Made by a program: the position numbers and the translations under genes. 64,000 bases of DNA, taken from contig NZ_JACIEI010000004.1 in assembly GCF_014196805.1 (NCBI RefSeq), positions 124,001 to 188,000 of the forward strand, given 5' to 3'. Below the pieces are notes generated by a model. The model searched no databases. It was not told where the DNA came from and saw only the letters and a program-made list of their open reading frames with translations. This document shows positions 19,019 through 28,334 of the stretch, in pieces. This stretch comes from Sulfitobacter undariae. Lineage in GTDB: Bacteria > Pseudomonadota > Alphaproteobacteria > Rhodobacterales > Rhodobacteraceae. Position 1 is the stretch's first letter. Each line of letters opens with the position of its first letter.

Positions 19019-20889
19019 TATGCGCTCTTTTTTGGTTGTCCCTTGCGGATCAATGCAAGCAGGAGGGTTAATGCCGCTGGTGTCATCCCATCGATCCGGG
19101 CAGCTTGTGCCAAGTTTTCGGGCTTTGATTTATCCAGCTTTGATTTCAATTCGTTAGAAAGGCCGTCAATAGATCCGTATTCGAACCAAAGAGGTATCCT
19201 CTCATTTTCGTCTTTTCTAAGCAATGCAACATCATTCTCTTGCCGCTTGATATAGTGAGCATAGAGCGCGTCTTTTGCTACCTGATCAGCAATATCGCTT
19301 TCCACCTCACCCAGCGCAGGATCAAGAGCACGAACATGAGAGAAATCGACATCAGGAAATGACAAAAGTTGAAAGCCACTCCTTCTTTGGCCATCAGTGT
19401 TGAGTTTAATTCCCACGGCGTTCGCCTCTTTTGGTGTAAACGTCCGACTCTCCAAAATCTCACGACAAGCCGACAATTTATCCATTTTAACTACAAAGCT
19501 ATTTGCTCGCTCTTTTGCAATACAACCAAGCTCAATTCCCAACTCAGTGAGCCGCTGGTCAGCATTATCCGCCCTTAACGAAAGCCGGAATTCTGCACGC
19601 GACGTAAACATACGATAGGGTTCAGAAACGCCTCGCGAAGTGAGATCATCAATCATCACACCGATATAGCTGTTTGTACGGCTAAAGATGATCGGATCTC
19701 TATTTTGCACAGCCAATGCAGCGTTCAAACCTGCAACAAGTCCTTGCGCAGCGGCTTCTTCATATCCTGTTGTTCCATTAATCTGCCCTGCAAGGTATAG
19801 CCCGGGGACTGTTTTGAGCTCAAGTGTTTGACGCAAGGCACGAGGATCAACATAATCATACTCGATGGCGTAACCAGGCTGTAAAATTTTGACGTTTTCA
19901 AGACCTACAATCGAGCGAACGTAGTCCTCCTGAACAGAAACAGGAAGTGAAGTTGAAATGCCGTTGGGATAGATTGTCGGATCATCAAGCCCCTCCGGTT
20001 CCAAAAATATCTGATGTGAGGTTTTATCTGCAAACCGAACAACCTTATCTTCAATGGACGGACAATATCTTGGGCCAACACCCTCAATGTGGCCTCCGTA
20101 CATTGCAGAGAGTTCTAGATTATTTCTGATAATGTCGTGTGTTTTTTCATTTGTATGCGTAATACCGCATGAAATTTGGCGTGATCCAGCCTTTTTTGAC
20201 ATAAATGAGAACAGGGTTGGCTCATCATCGGCGGGTTGCATTTCCAACCCTTCCCAATTGATAGTTCGACCGTCCAAACGAGGCGGCGTTCCTGTTTTGA
20301 GACGCCCTAGTCCCAGTCCAAATTCATCAATACGCTCAGCCAACTTCCGAGATGGGTTGTCCCCCATTCTTCCCCCTGGCTTTTGAACATCGCCAATATG
20401 GATAACACCGCGCAGAAAGGTTCCTGTTGTTAAGATCACCGCGCCGGCAGAAATCGAGGTGCCTTCCGCAGTCACAATACCTGACACCCTGCCCTGATCC
20501 ATAACAAAGTCGACTGCTTCACCCTCAATAATGGAGACCCCACTATGAGCCTCGATTTCTGCAAGCATCGTTTGGCGGTATATTTTTCGGTCCGCTTGCG
20601 CACGAGGGCCCTGAACAGCGGGGCCTTTTCGCCTATTAAGGAGACGAAATTGAATACCTGCTGCATCTGCTACACGACCCATAAGTCCGTCCAGAGCGTC
20701 AATTTCGCGAACAAGGTGACCTTTTCCCAAGCCACCAATGGCTGGATTGCACGACATCACGCCAATCGTTTCGCGGGACATTGTCAGTAACGCAGTATTC
20801 GCACCCATACGTGCCGCAGCATGCGCAGCATCTGCGCCTGCGTGACCACCACCAATAACTATGACGTCAAAATGTTTCACGTGAAACAA
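19018..20889 (-). CDS. mnmG: tRNA U34 carboxymethylaminomethyl-modifying enzyme, FAD subunit
   Basis: MnmG (GidA) works with MnmE to modify the wobble uridine of certain tRNAs. The 623-residue protein has the FAD-binding GGGHAG (13-18), [19 protein letters not shown] and the C-terminal MnmE/tRNA-binding helical region. The first possible start is TTG at 20889 (FHVKHFDV); a GTG at 20880 with aagga nine bases upstream would give the classic [11 protein letters not shown] start. Both start codons lie in or beside a parS palindrome. It follows mnmE by three bases. Confidence 0.95.
   Translation of the reverse strand: MFHVKHFDVIVIGGGHAGADAAHAAARMGANTALLTMSRETIGVMSCNPAIGGLGKGHLVREIDALDGLMGRVADAAGIQFRLLNRRKGPAVQGPRAQADRKIYRQTMLAEIEAHSGVSIIEGEAVDFVMDQGRVSGIVTAEGTSISAGAVILTTGTFLRGVIHIGDVQKPGGRMGDNPSRKLAERIDEFGLGLGRLKTGTPPRLDGRTINWEGLEMQPADDEPTLFSFMSKKAGSRQISCGITHTNEKTHDIIRNNLELSAMYGGHIEGVGPRYCPSIEDKVVRFADKTSHQIFLEPEGLDDPTIYPNGISTSLPVSVQEDYVRSIVGLENVKILQPGYAIEYDYVDPRALRQTLELKTVPGLYLAGQINGTTGYEEAAAQGLVAGLNAALAVQNRDPIIFSRTNSYIGVMIDDLTSRGVSEPYRMFTSRAEFRLSLRADNADQRLTELGIELGCIAKERANSFVVKMDKLSACREILESRTFTPKEANAVGIKLNTDGQRRSGFQLLSFPDVDFSHVRALDPALGEVESDIADQVAKDALYAHYIKRQENDVALLRKDENERIPLWFEYGSIDGLSNELKSKLDKSKPENLAQAARIDGMTPAALTLLLALIRKGQPKKSA
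20873..20888. promoter_or_regulatory. parS: parS partition site spanning the mnmG start
   Basis: This is a second perfect tgtttcacgtgaaaca palindrome. It covers the first codons of mnmG and encodes FHVKH; the CACGTG centre contains a possible GTG start codon. It is about 3.3 kb from the probable origin. Confidence 0.93.
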
Positions 20890-20892
20890 TCC

Positions 20893-22179
20893 TTATTTAC
20901 CGAGGCAAAAGCTTGCGAAGATTTCGTCTAACAGATTCTCTGCATCAATGCGACCAACTAAAACTTCAAGCGCGTGGATCGCCATGCGTAATTCCGCCGA
21001 TGCTATGTCATATTGATCTGGGCCATTATCTAACAGAACCTTAGCGGACTGCAGACCTGTTTGCGCAATTTCCATTGCCCGCGCATGACGTGCGTGCGTA
21101 GCAAGTCCAGCACCCGAAGCTAATTTACTCAGCCGATGTTCTATTTCTTTTAGAAGTTCTTCAATGCCCTCACCCGATTTCCCTGAAATAGAGGGAAACG
21201 GCATACCTGTAAGATCCGCTTTGGAAGTAAGGATTAGGTCATCTTCTAGGGGAGGCATAGGTGTCGCATCCCCCTCGTCCAACAAAAATAGCCTTAGATC
21301 AGCATCCGATGCACGCCTATAGGCCAAATTTACGCCTAAAGCCTCGATTTCATCTGTGCTATCGCGGATGCCAGCAGTATCGAGAAGCGTGACAGGTAAG
21401 CCACCCAAATCCATACGCACCTCTATGACGTCGCGCGTTGTGCCTGCGATATTTGATGTAATTGCCGCTTCTCGACCGGCAAGCCTGTTCAGGAGCGTCG
21501 ATTTACCCACATTCGGCGCACCAACAATAGCCACCTCAAATCCGGTTCGTATACGTTCTGCTGCTTTGGTACCTTCAATTTCTTGCGAAAGGGCTATCTC
21601 AACGCCTGTCAAAAGATCACGAACTTCATCGCTCACATCAACGGGCACATCCTCATCTGCAAAATCAATAGTTGCTTCCAACAAAGCAGCGGATCGAATA
21701 AGCGCTTTTCGCCAATTCTCTATTTTGTCGCCCAAAGCACCAGAAAGGACACGAAGCGCTTGTTTTCTCTGTGCTTCTGTTTCCGCTTCAATAAGATCGG
21801 CCAAACCTTCAACCTGCACAAGATCAAGTTGACCGTTTTCCAAGGCCCGCCGCGTAAACTCACCCGGTAGAGCAAGGCGTACACCTTCGAATTGACCTAG
21901 TTCATCCAGCACCCGCCGCATAATCGCGATGCTACCGTGAAGATGCATTTCAACGACATCTTCGCCTGTAAAGCTCTGCGGGCCATCGAACTTCAGAACT
22001 AGCGCCTGATCAATAAACCCGCCATCCCGATCTTTGATCATGCGCAAGGCCGTGCCACGATGGTCTGGCAGCTTGCCAGCCATTTTGGCAGAAACCTCAT
22101 GCGCCAACGGCCCAGAAATCCGCACAACAGAAACGCCTGCGCGGCCCAGTGCTGTTGCTTGGGCAAAGATAGTATCCAT
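20893..22179 (-). CDS. mnmE: tRNA modification GTPase MnmE
   Basis: This is the GTPase partner of MnmG in wobble-uridine modification. The 428 residues include an N-terminal formyl-THF-binding domain, a helical domain, an inserted G domain with P-loop GAPNVGKST (220-228), switch region AGTTRD and DTAG (267-270), and the essential C-terminal cysteine in FCLGK (424-428). The order mnmE-mnmG-rsmG-parA-parB is tightly packed and leftward from the origin. Confidence 0.96.
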   Translation of the reverse strand: MDTIFAQATALGRAGVSVVRISGPLAHEVSAKMAGKLPDHRGTALRMIKDRDGGFIDQALVLKFDGPQSFTGEDVVEMHLHGSIAIMRRVLDELGQFEGVRLALPGEFTRRALENGQLDLVQVEGLADLIEAETEAQRKQALRVLSGALGDKIENWRKALIRSAALLEATIDFADEDVPVDVSDEVRDLLTGVEIALSQEIEGTKAAERIRTGFEVAIVGAPNVGKSTLLNRLAGREAAITSNIAGTTRDVIEVRMDLGGLPVTLLDTAGIRDSTDEIEALGVNLAYRRASDADLRLFLLDEGDATPMPPLEDDLILTSKADLTGMPFPSISGKSGEGIEELLKEIEHRLSKLASGAGLATHARHARAMEIAQTGLQSAKVLLDNGPDQYDIASAELRMAIHALEVLVGRIDAENLLDEIFASFCLGK

Positions 22180-22209
22180 TTACCTAAGCCTTTGAATTTA
22201 ATTGGTAAT

Positions 22210-23481
22210 TTAGGTATTCATCGAATCGAAGAAGTCAGAATTTGTTTTCGTCTGCTTTAGCTTGGAAATCAAGAATTCAATCGCATCGGTGGTCCCCATC
22301 GGGTTCAGGATGCGACGCAGAACAAAGGTTTTCTGGAGATCGATTTTATCCACCAGCAAATCTTCTTTCCGTGTACCGGATTTAAGGATGTCGATAGCAG
22401 GGAACACACGCTTGTCAGCGATCTTGCGATCCAGAACAATTTCCGAGTTACCAGTACCTTTAAATTCTTCAAAGATCACTTCATCCATCCGGCTACCAGT
22501 ATCGATCAGCGCCGTTGCGATGATTGTCAGAGATCCACCTTCTTCGATGTTACGTGCCGCACCAAAGAAGCGCTTGGGGCGTTGCAATGCGTTCGCGTCA
22601 ACACCACCTGTCAGAACCTTACCAGAGGACGGTACAACTGTGTTGAATGCACGACCCAGACGGGTCACGGAATCGAGCAGGATCACAACATCACGCTTGT
22701 GCTCAACCAGACGTTTTGCCTTTTCAATGACCATTTCTGAAACGGCCACGTGGCGTGTCGCGGGTTCGTCAAAGGTAGAGGATACAACCTCGCCCTTAAC
22801 AGAACGCTGCATGTCTGTAACTTCCTCAGGACGTTCATCAATCAACAGCACGATCAAATAGCATTCTGGATGGTTTTTCTCGATGGAATTGGCAATATTT
22901 TGCAACAAAACCGTTTTACCGGTCCGTGGCGGCGCCACGATCAAGCAACGCTGGCCTTTACCGATAGGAGACACCAAATCAATGATCCGCGCCGAGCGGT
23001 CTTTGATTGTGGGATCTTGGACTTCCATGTTCAGACGTTCATCAGGGTAAAGCGGCGTCAAGTTTTCAAATGCAACTTTGTGACGCGCCTTTGCAGGGTC
23101 TTCAAAGTTAATCTGGGTCACTTCGGTCAATGCAAAGTAGCGCTCGGAATCGTCAGGAGCCTTGATCAAACCTTCAATCGTGTCGCCAGTGCGCAACGAA
23201 TGCAGGCGGATCATGTCAGGCGAAACGTAAATATCATCAGGACCAGCAAGATAGTTAGCCTCCGGAGAGCGCAGAAAACCGAACCCGTCTTGCATGACTT
23301 CCAGCACACCGTCACCGGAAATCTGCCAACCTTCATCCGCACGTTCGCGCAGAATTTGGAACATCATCTCGCCTTTGCGCATCGTTGAAGCGTTTTCGAT
23401 CTCCAGCTCTTCGGCCATGTCGATCAGGCTTTTGGGAGACTTCGCCTTAAGATCGGCAAGATTGAGTGATTCGAGTGTCAT
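22210..23481 (-). CDS. rho: Transcription termination factor Rho
   Basis: Rho is a hexameric RNA helicase that ends transcription. The 423-residue protein has the N-terminal RNA-binding cold-shock-like fold ([13 protein letters not shown]), the P-loop APPRTGKT (183-190), the Q/R-loop regions and [13 protein letters not shown]. The start at 23481 follows aaggata. It lies between hemJ and mnmE, pointing away from the origin. Confidence 0.97.
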   Translation of the reverse strand: MTLESLNLADLKAKSPKSLIDMAEELEIENASTMRKGEMMFQILRERADEGWQISGDGVLEVMQDGFGFLRSPEANYLAGPDDIYVSPDMIRLHSLRTGDTIEGLIKAPDDSERYFALTEVTQINFEDPAKARHKVAFENLTPLYPDERLNMEVQDPTIKDRSARIIDLVSPIGKGQRCLIVAPPRTGKTVLLQNIANSIEKNHPECYLIVLLIDERPEEVTDMQRSVKGEVVSSTFDEPATRHVAVSEMVIEKAKRLVEHKRDVVILLDSVTRLGRAFNTVVPSSGKVLTGGVDANALQRPKRFFGAARNIEEGGSLTIIATALIDTGSRMDEVIFEEFKGTGNSEIVLDRKIADKRVFPAIDILKSGTRKEDLLVDKIDLQKTFVLRRILNPMGTTDAIEFLISKLKQTKTNSDFFDSMNT

Positions 23482-23612
23482 GAAATATCCTTGGCCGCAC
23501 GCAAAAGCGTCTGCTGGCCAGTGTTTGAAAATAATACGGGTACTGCGATCCCCGAACGGGGTGCTGTGTGTTCTTTACGGGCTACCACAGGCCCTGTCAA
23601 TTCATCTGACGC

Positions 23613-24062
23613 CTAGAACTTTACCGTGACTGAAAACACAATAAATATCATTAGCAGCGTCGGCACTTCGTTCATCATGCGGTATTGGCTGCCCGTTACG
23701 GTATTTTCACCACGCTGGAATCCCTTCATCCTGCGCATCAGCCACAAGTGAAACACTGTCATTGCGATCACAGATGCGCCTTTGGTCCACGGCCATATGT
23801 CGCCCCAATAGACAATCCCCGGTGTTGCGACCAATAGCAAACCAAACACCCATGTTGCCATCATAGCTGGGCTCATAATCACCTTTGCCAATTTGAACTC
23901 CATCATGGCAAAGAGTTTGTGCGTATCCCCGCTGAGACCTACCTGCTCGGTGTGATGGACCATAAGCCGTGGGAGATAAAACAAGGCTGCCATCCATGAG
24001 ATGACCGAGATGATATGGAACCCTTTGATCCAAGGGTAAGCTGTTATCAGAAGATCAGTCAT
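23613..24062 (-). CDS. hemJ: Protoporphyrinogen oxidase HemJ, membrane protein
   Basis: HemJ converts protoporphyrinogen IX to protoporphyrin IX in bacteria lacking HemG and HemY-type oxidases. The 149-residue protein has about four membrane helices and the family motif KGFHIISVISWMAALFYLPR with a conserved histidine, then MVHHTE. The start at 24062 has gaggaaaa upstream. It is the last gene before the origin on the left side. Confidence 0.88.
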   Translation of the reverse strand: MTDLLITAYPWIKGFHIISVISWMAALFYLPRLMVHHTEQVGLSGDTHKLFAMMEFKLAKVIMSPAMMATWVFGLLLVATPGIVYWGDIWPWTKGASVIAMTVFHLWLMRRMKGFQRGENTVTGSQYRMMNEVPTLLMIFIVFSVTVKF

Positions 24063-24161
24063 GTTTTTTCCTCAGTGCCTGACCCTCTCTCTAATAATAA
24101 TAAAGATATAAAGTAAGATTGTAGTTTTAAGTAGGGAACGGAAATCCTGTGGATTAAATTG

Positions 24162-24170
24162 TTATCCACA
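24162..24170 (+). promoter_or_regulatory. DnaA box, perfect
   Basis: The sequence ttatccaca matches the strong DnaA-box consensus exactly. A reverse-oriented one-mismatch box (tgtggatta, 24148-24156) lies six bases to the left, making a back-to-back pair. Confidence 0.85.
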
Positions 24171-24460
24171 TTTTTAGAGGCCGTAAATACACGGGGAAAA
24201 GCCGATGTTGATAACCTATCAAATATTAACATAACTGTTATTTTACAGTTAGATACGTAAATATATTCTAATATTACCCTGTGGAAAACTCTGTGTATTT
24301 ATTAGGCATCTAAAAACTTACCAAGCGGTGAATTTATTCTTTTCCACGGTGGGGGAATCGTGGCTAAACTTGCTGAGAGATGCGGCTTATCCCCCTCTTG
24401 AACCTAGCGCGTGAATTGCGGACAAGTTGTAACCACGCCTTACCCTCATTTATGCAAGAG

Positions 24461-24469
24461 TTATCCACA
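24461..24469 (+). promoter_or_regulatory. DnaA box, perfect, touching the maf start codon
   Basis: A second exact ttatccaca forms the right edge of the origin; its last base is the A of the maf ATG. DnaA bound here would cover the maf translation start on the DNA and the likely transcription start region. Confidence 0.85.
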
Positions 24470-25068
24470 TGTCTGTCCCGATGATCCTCGCCTCTGGCTC
24501 TGCCATCCGCAGTCAGATGTTACGACAAGCTGCTGTGCCGCATGACGTTATCATCGCGCGTGTGGATGAAGAATCGATTAAAGCTTCACTTATCTCCGAC
24601 GGCGCCCCACCCCGCGATGTTGCCGATGCCTTGGCTGAACTAAAGGCCGCCAAGGTCAGCGATAAAAACCCTGGCCGCTTGGTTATGGGCTGTGATCAGG
24701 TGTTGGATCATGCGGGAAAGCTGTTGAACAAACCTGAATCGCCAGCGGATGCTTTGGCCCAGCTAAAGACGCTGCGGGGTGATCGTCATACGCTTTTGTC
24801 TGCTGCGGTGATCTATGAAGACGGTAAACCGCTGTGGCGGCATATTGGGCAGGTCCGGCTTAGGATGCGTGATGCCAGCGACAGCTATCTGCAAGACTAT
24901 GTAGATCGGAACTGGGACAGTATCCGCCATGCGGTTGGTGCATATAAATTAGAAGAAGAAGGCGTGCGCCTGTTCTCGCGTATTGATGGAGATTACTTTA
25001 CGGTTCTGGGTATGCCTTTGTTAGAGATATTGAACTACCTCACCCTACGCGGAGACCTTAACCAATGA
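24469..25068 (+). CDS. maf: Maf-family nucleoside triphosphate pyrophosphatase
   Basis: Maf-type enzymes hydrolyse dTTP, UTP or modified pyrimidine nucleotides; which one cannot be told here. The 199-residue protein has the N-terminal ILASGSAIRSQMLRQA and the acidic motif MGCDQVL. Its ATG is joined to a DnaA box, with no classic ribosome-binding site other than gcaagag. Its stop overlaps aroE by four bases. It begins the rightward maf-aroE-coaE-dnaQ operon. Confidence 0.9.
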   Translation: MSVPMILASGSAIRSQMLRQAAVPHDVIIARVDEESIKASLISDGAPPRDVADALAELKAAKVSDKNPGRLVMGCDQVLDHAGKLLNKPESPADALAQLKTLRGDRHTLLSAAVIYEDGKPLWRHIGQVRLRMRDASDSYLQDYVDRNWDSIRHAVGAYKLEEEGVRLFSRIDGDYFTVLGMPLLEILNYLTLRGDLNQ

Positions 25069-25901
25069 CCGAGTTACCCCGTATCCCTTTAGCTGGTGTG
25101 ATCGGATCGCCTATTGCCCATTCCAAATCCCCGCAACTGCATCGTCACTGGCTTGAGACATATGGCATCGCTGGCCACTATATCCCAATGGATGTGTCGG
25201 TTGATAATCTGGAAGAAGTGTTACGTACTTTGCCCAAGATGGGTTTTGTCGGGGTCAATTTGACCATCCCTCACAAAGAAAAGGTGATGGAATTTGCTGA
25301 TTTGATCACAGATCGTGCAACATTGATTGGGGCGGCGAATACGTTGATTTTCCGTAAAGATAGTAAAATTCACGCTGATAATACAGATGGTTACGGGTTT
25401 ATCGAAAATCTAAAAGCAGGTGCGCCCCATTGGGTGCCCTCCGCCGGACCTGCCGCTGTTTTAGGTGCCGGGGGCGCTGCACGGGCTGTGATTACTTCGC
25501 TGCTGGACGCGGGTGTCCCCGAAATTTTATTGTCCAATCGCACGCGAATTCGCGCAGAGCAGCTCCAAAAAGAGTTCGGTAACCGTATTCAGGTTTATGA
25601 CTGGGTGCAGGCCGGAAATATGATTGATGACGCAAGCCTGCTGGTCAACACAACCTCTCTCGGGATGATTGGCAAAGGTGAATTGCGTGTCCCTCTGGAT
25701 GGTTTGCGCTCGGAAACCATCGTGACTGATCTGGTTTATGCGCCATTAAAAACCAAAATGCTGGCCACAGCAGAGGAATACGGATGCACCACGGTTGATG
25801 GCCTTGGTATGTTGTTGCATCAGGCCGTTCCTGCCTTTGAACGCTGGTTTGGCCGCCGCCCCGAAGTAAACCGCGCCACACGTGCGGCGGCGTTGCGCTG
25901 A
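25065..25901 (+). CDS. aroE: Shikimate dehydrogenase
   Basis: AroE reduces 3-dehydroshikimate with NADPH in the aromatic amino acid pathway. The 278-residue protein shows the shikimate-binding SPIAHSKSP, catalytic K71 in NLTIPHKEK, D108 in DNTDGYGF and the NADP loop GAGGAARA (134-141). It overlaps maf by four bases and coaE by one base. Confidence 0.95.
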   Translation: MTELPRIPLAGVIGSPIAHSKSPQLHRHWLETYGIAGHYIPMDVSVDNLEEVLRTLPKMGFVGVNLTIPHKEKVMEFADLITDRATLIGAANTLIFRKDSKIHADNTDGYGFIENLKAGAPHWVPSAGPAAVLGAGGAARAVITSLLDAGVPEILLSNRTRIRAEQLQKEFGNRIQVYDWVQAGNMIDDASLLVNTTSLGMIGKGELRVPLDGLRSETIVTDLVYAPLKTKMLATAEEYGCTTVDGLGMLLHQAVPAFERWFGRRPEVNRATRAAALR

Positions 25902-26488
25902 TGTTTGTTCTTGGTCTCACAGGTTCCATTGGCATGGGGAAATCCACCACTGCCCAAATGTTTGTCGAATTAGGCTGCGCGCTGTGGGATGCGGACGCGG
26001 CTGTGCACCGGTTGTATGCGCAGGGTGGCGCTGCGGTTGCGCCTTTTGCTGCTGCCTTTCCTGATGCTATCGTTGACGGCGCTGTGTCGCGTCTCGCATT
26101 GAAAGACATCATTGGCCGCGATCCTGCGGCGTTGAAGCAGATAGAACAGATCGTACATCCGTTGGTAGGTGAGGACCGTGCCGATTTCCTTACCCAAACC
26201 ACTGCCGATATTGTGGTTCTGGATATTCCACTTTTGTTTGAAACAGGCGGCGATGCGCGTGTGGATGCGACGGCCTGCGTGTTCACCGATGACGCCACCC
26301 AAGAGGCGCGGGTGATGGCACGCGGAACAATGACGCGTGAGCAGTTTTTATCGATTAAAGCCAAGCAAATGCCAGCCGCTGAAAAATGCACCCGTGCGAC
26401 CTATGTGATCCAGACGGATACGCTTGAACACGCGCGCACGCAGGTGCAGAACGTGGTTGAAACCATACGGAGCCAGCTAAATGCGTGA
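25901..26488 (+). CDS. coaE: Dephospho-CoA kinase
   Basis: CoaE performs the last step of coenzyme A synthesis, phosphorylating dephospho-CoA. The 195-residue P-loop kinase has GLTGSIGMGKSTTA (5-18), WDADAAVH and the lid-region VLDIPLLFETG. The ATG shares one base with the aroE stop (TGATG), and the gene ends 8 bases inside dnaQ. Confidence 0.95.
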   Translation: MFVLGLTGSIGMGKSTTAQMFVELGCALWDADAAVHRLYAQGGAAVAPFAAAFPDAIVDGAVSRLALKDIIGRDPAALKQIEQIVHPLVGEDRADFLTQTTADIVVLDIPLLFETGGDARVDATACVFTDDATQEARVMARGTMTREQFLSIKAKQMPAAEKCTRATYVIQTDTLEHARTQVQNVVETIRSQLNA

Positions 26489-27167
26489 GATCGTTCTCGA
26501 TACTGAAACCACTGGCTTTGATCCCCAGTCAGGTGACCGCATTGTTGAGATCGGCGCAGTTGAACTCATGCGCCACGTGGCGACGGGAGTGACCTTCCAC
26601 GAATATATCAACCCGGAACGCGGTATGCCTGACGAGGCGTTTCAGGTGCATGGTCTGGGCGATGAATTTCTTCGTGATAAACCCAAGTTTGCTGCTGTAG
26701 GTCAGGCGTTTCTGGATTTCGTCGGCGATAGCAAAATGATCATTCATAATGCTGCTTTCGACATGAAATTTCTAAACTTTGAATTGGCCAAGATGGGCCT
26801 GCGCCAACTGCCGTGGGAACAGGCGGTTGATACGCTTGCCATCGCCCGCAAGAAATTTCCAGGTTCACCATCGTCGCTTGATGCGCTCTGCCGCCGCTTT
26901 GGGATTGATAACACATCCCGTACATTGCACGGCGCGTTATTGGACAGTGAAATTCTGGCTGAAGTCTATTTGGAACTGATTGGCGGCAAGCAGCCTGATT
27001 TTGGCTTGTCCACCCGCGCCGAGCCGAAAGAAGGCGAGACAAATACCGCTTGGGCACCGCGCCCGCGTGCGACGCCCCTGCCCTCGCGTGTATCGGAAAA
27101 AGAAAAAGCCGCCCATGCCGAGTTTGTCGGCAAATTGGGCGGCGATGTCTTGTGGCTTAAAGAGTAA
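26481..27167 (+). CDS. dnaQ: DNA polymerase III epsilon subunit (proofreading exonuclease)
   Basis: DnaQ is the 3'-to-5' proofreading subunit of the replicase. The 228-residue protein has the exonuclease motifs LDTETTG (6-12), a His-containing IHNAAFDMKFL and HGALLDSEILAEVYLELIGG. A charged C-terminal tail probably binds the polymerase alpha subunit. It ends the four-gene operon running away from the origin and converges on secB. Confidence 0.95.
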   Translation: MREIVLDTETTGFDPQSGDRIVEIGAVELMRHVATGVTFHEYINPERGMPDEAFQVHGLGDEFLRDKPKFAAVGQAFLDFVGDSKMIIHNAAFDMKFLNFELAKMGLRQLPWEQAVDTLAIARKKFPGSPSSLDALCRRFGIDNTSRTLHGALLDSEILAEVYLELIGGKQPDFGLSTRAEPKEGETNTAWAPRPRATPLPSRVSEKEKAAHAEFVGKLGGDVLWLKE

Positions 27168-27170
27168 CGC

Positions 27171-27653
27171 TTATGCGTCCGATTTAGGCGCTTCTTCGGC
27201 CTGACGGCGTGCGATTTCATTGCGATACAGCGATACAAAATCAATGTTCTCAAGGTTCAGCGGCGGGAAACCACCGTCACGTGTGATATCGCTGACGATA
27301 CGGCGCAAGAACGGGAAGATCATGCGCGGGCATTCGATCAGCAAGAACGGGTGAAGCTGTTCTTCTGGTACGTCTTGAATGTCAAAAATACCGACATAGT
27401 CGATTTCCAGCGCGAACAAAGTTGTGTCTGCGCCTTTTGCTTTTGAAGTCACGTTCAGCTTGATTGCGGATTCATACTGGTTTTCGGTAGACCGCTTTTT
27501 CGCGTCAAGGTTCACCTGAACCTGAACGTCAGGCTGCACATCGCTTGGTGCCCCTTTTTGCGCCATGATGTTCTCAAAAGACATATCACGGATGAATTGA
27601 CCCAATACGCGCATTTGTGGGGCTTTGGGTTGTGTCGCTTCGGCTTCGGCCAT
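27171..27653 (-). CDS. secB: Protein-export chaperone SecB
   Basis: SecB keeps precursor proteins unfolded for the Sec translocase. The 160-residue product has the family core VLGQFIRDMSFEN and the SecA-contact region LLIECPRMIFPFLRRIVSD. The start at 27653 was chosen for its strong agaggaga ribosome-binding site; an upstream in-frame start would add nine unrelated residues. Confidence 0.95.
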   Translation of the reverse strand: MAEAEATQPKAPQMRVLGQFIRDMSFENIMAQKGAPSDVQPDVQVQVNLDAKKRSTENQYESAIKLNVTSKAKGADTTLFALEIDYVGIFDIQDVPEEQLHPFLLIECPRMIFPFLRRIVSDITRDGGFPPLNLENIDFVSLYRNEIARRQAEEAPKSDA

Positions 27654-27678
27654 AATAGGCTCTCCTCTTTGGAGCTGC

Positions 27679-27722
27679 AAAAAATACTGAGGTACGCTTA
27701 ACAGGTCAGGCGTGACCCCTCA
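27679..27722 (-). terminator. Terminator downstream of fxsA
   Basis: On the minus strand a two-part hairpin (tgagg ... cctca enclosing ggtca cgcc tgacc) is followed by a six-T run. It lies between fxsA and secB, so secB would need its own promoter in the short remaining space or depend on readthrough. Confidence 0.5.
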
Positions 27723-27742
27723 ATCGCTTAGTGTTTTGGTTT

Positions 27743-28231
27743 TTAGTGCTTGGTCCAGCCCGATGATCCCTTGGGCGCATCGTCATCAGGTATCTCAACA
27801 AATTCACCGTCAATCACATCGCTTCTGCCCTGCTGGGGCTGGCCTTGCGGGCGTTGCGCGGAATTTGCCGCGCCAAAGCTCTGGATATTCACACGTGCAC
27901 GAATTGCTTGGAAGGCAGCCTGACGAATGGCAGGGACCAGCAGCGCAAAACCCATGGTATCTGTGAAAAAACCGGGAGTAAGCAAAAGCACACCGGAAAA
28001 CAGGATCATCGCACCATGCACCAAAGGTTCGGTTGGGTCGCGCATGTCACTAAACGAGCTTTGGACCTGTCCCAATGCCATCCGACCCTGGCTGCGCACC
28101 AGATATGTACCCGCCAGCGCGGTTAAAATAACGATCAAAAGGGTTGGCCATAGGCCAATAAACCCGCCGACTTGGATGAATAAACCGATCTCAATCACCG
28201 GAACGGCGATAAATGCGATTAAAAGCCACAT
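27743..28231 (-). CDS. FxsA family inner-membrane protein
   Basis: This 162-residue protein starts MWLLIAFIAVPVIEIGLFI and contains three to four membrane helices, with the family motif TLLIVILTALAGTYLVRSQG and LLLTPGFFTDTMGF. FxsA (E. coli YeaE-region relatives) affects phage T7 exclusion when overexpressed; its normal role is unknown. The C-terminal 45 residues are polar and probably cytoplasmic. The promoter lies in the 103-base gap shared with the Tim44-like gene. Confidence 0.85.
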   Translation of the reverse strand: MWLLIAFIAVPVIEIGLFIQVGGFIGLWPTLLIVILTALAGTYLVRSQGRMALGQVQSSFSDMRDPTEPLVHGAMILFSGVLLLTPGFFTDTMGFALLVPAIRQAAFQAIRARVNIQSFGAANSAQRPQGQPQQGRSDVIDGEFVEIPDDDAPKGSSGWTKH

Positions 28232-28334
28232 GTATTTGCTTCCTTTCTGGGGGCTACAGTAGACTTGAGCCCAGTTGATACCTACATAGGGTGCTTAGAC
28301 GATTGTTTCCACGCCTACTCCTCATGAGGTCCAT

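Larger units (their letters stand above)
24063..24469. other. oriC: Probable chromosomal origin of replication (oriC)
   Basis: This 406-base gene-free, AT-rich stretch separates leftward hemJ from rightward maf. It contains two perfect DnaA boxes (24162-24170 and 24461-24469) and one-mismatch boxes at 24148-24156, 24206-24214 and 24280-24288, with weaker ones at 24340 and 24387. The core 24219-24276 is almost pure A/T and is a candidate unwinding element; it holds a 7-base inverted repeat at 24232-24251. One GANTC methylation-type site lies at 24355. Adjacent parAB/parS and the reversal of gene direction support an origin. Alphaproteobacterial origins are commonly not beside dnaA. Confidence 0.88.

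Noticed and set aside
24226-24240. Possible CtrA site ttaa-N7-gtta in the origin
   Set aside because: The second half deviates from TTAA, the region is AT-rich so such matches are likely by chance, and CtrA does not generally control replication in this order.
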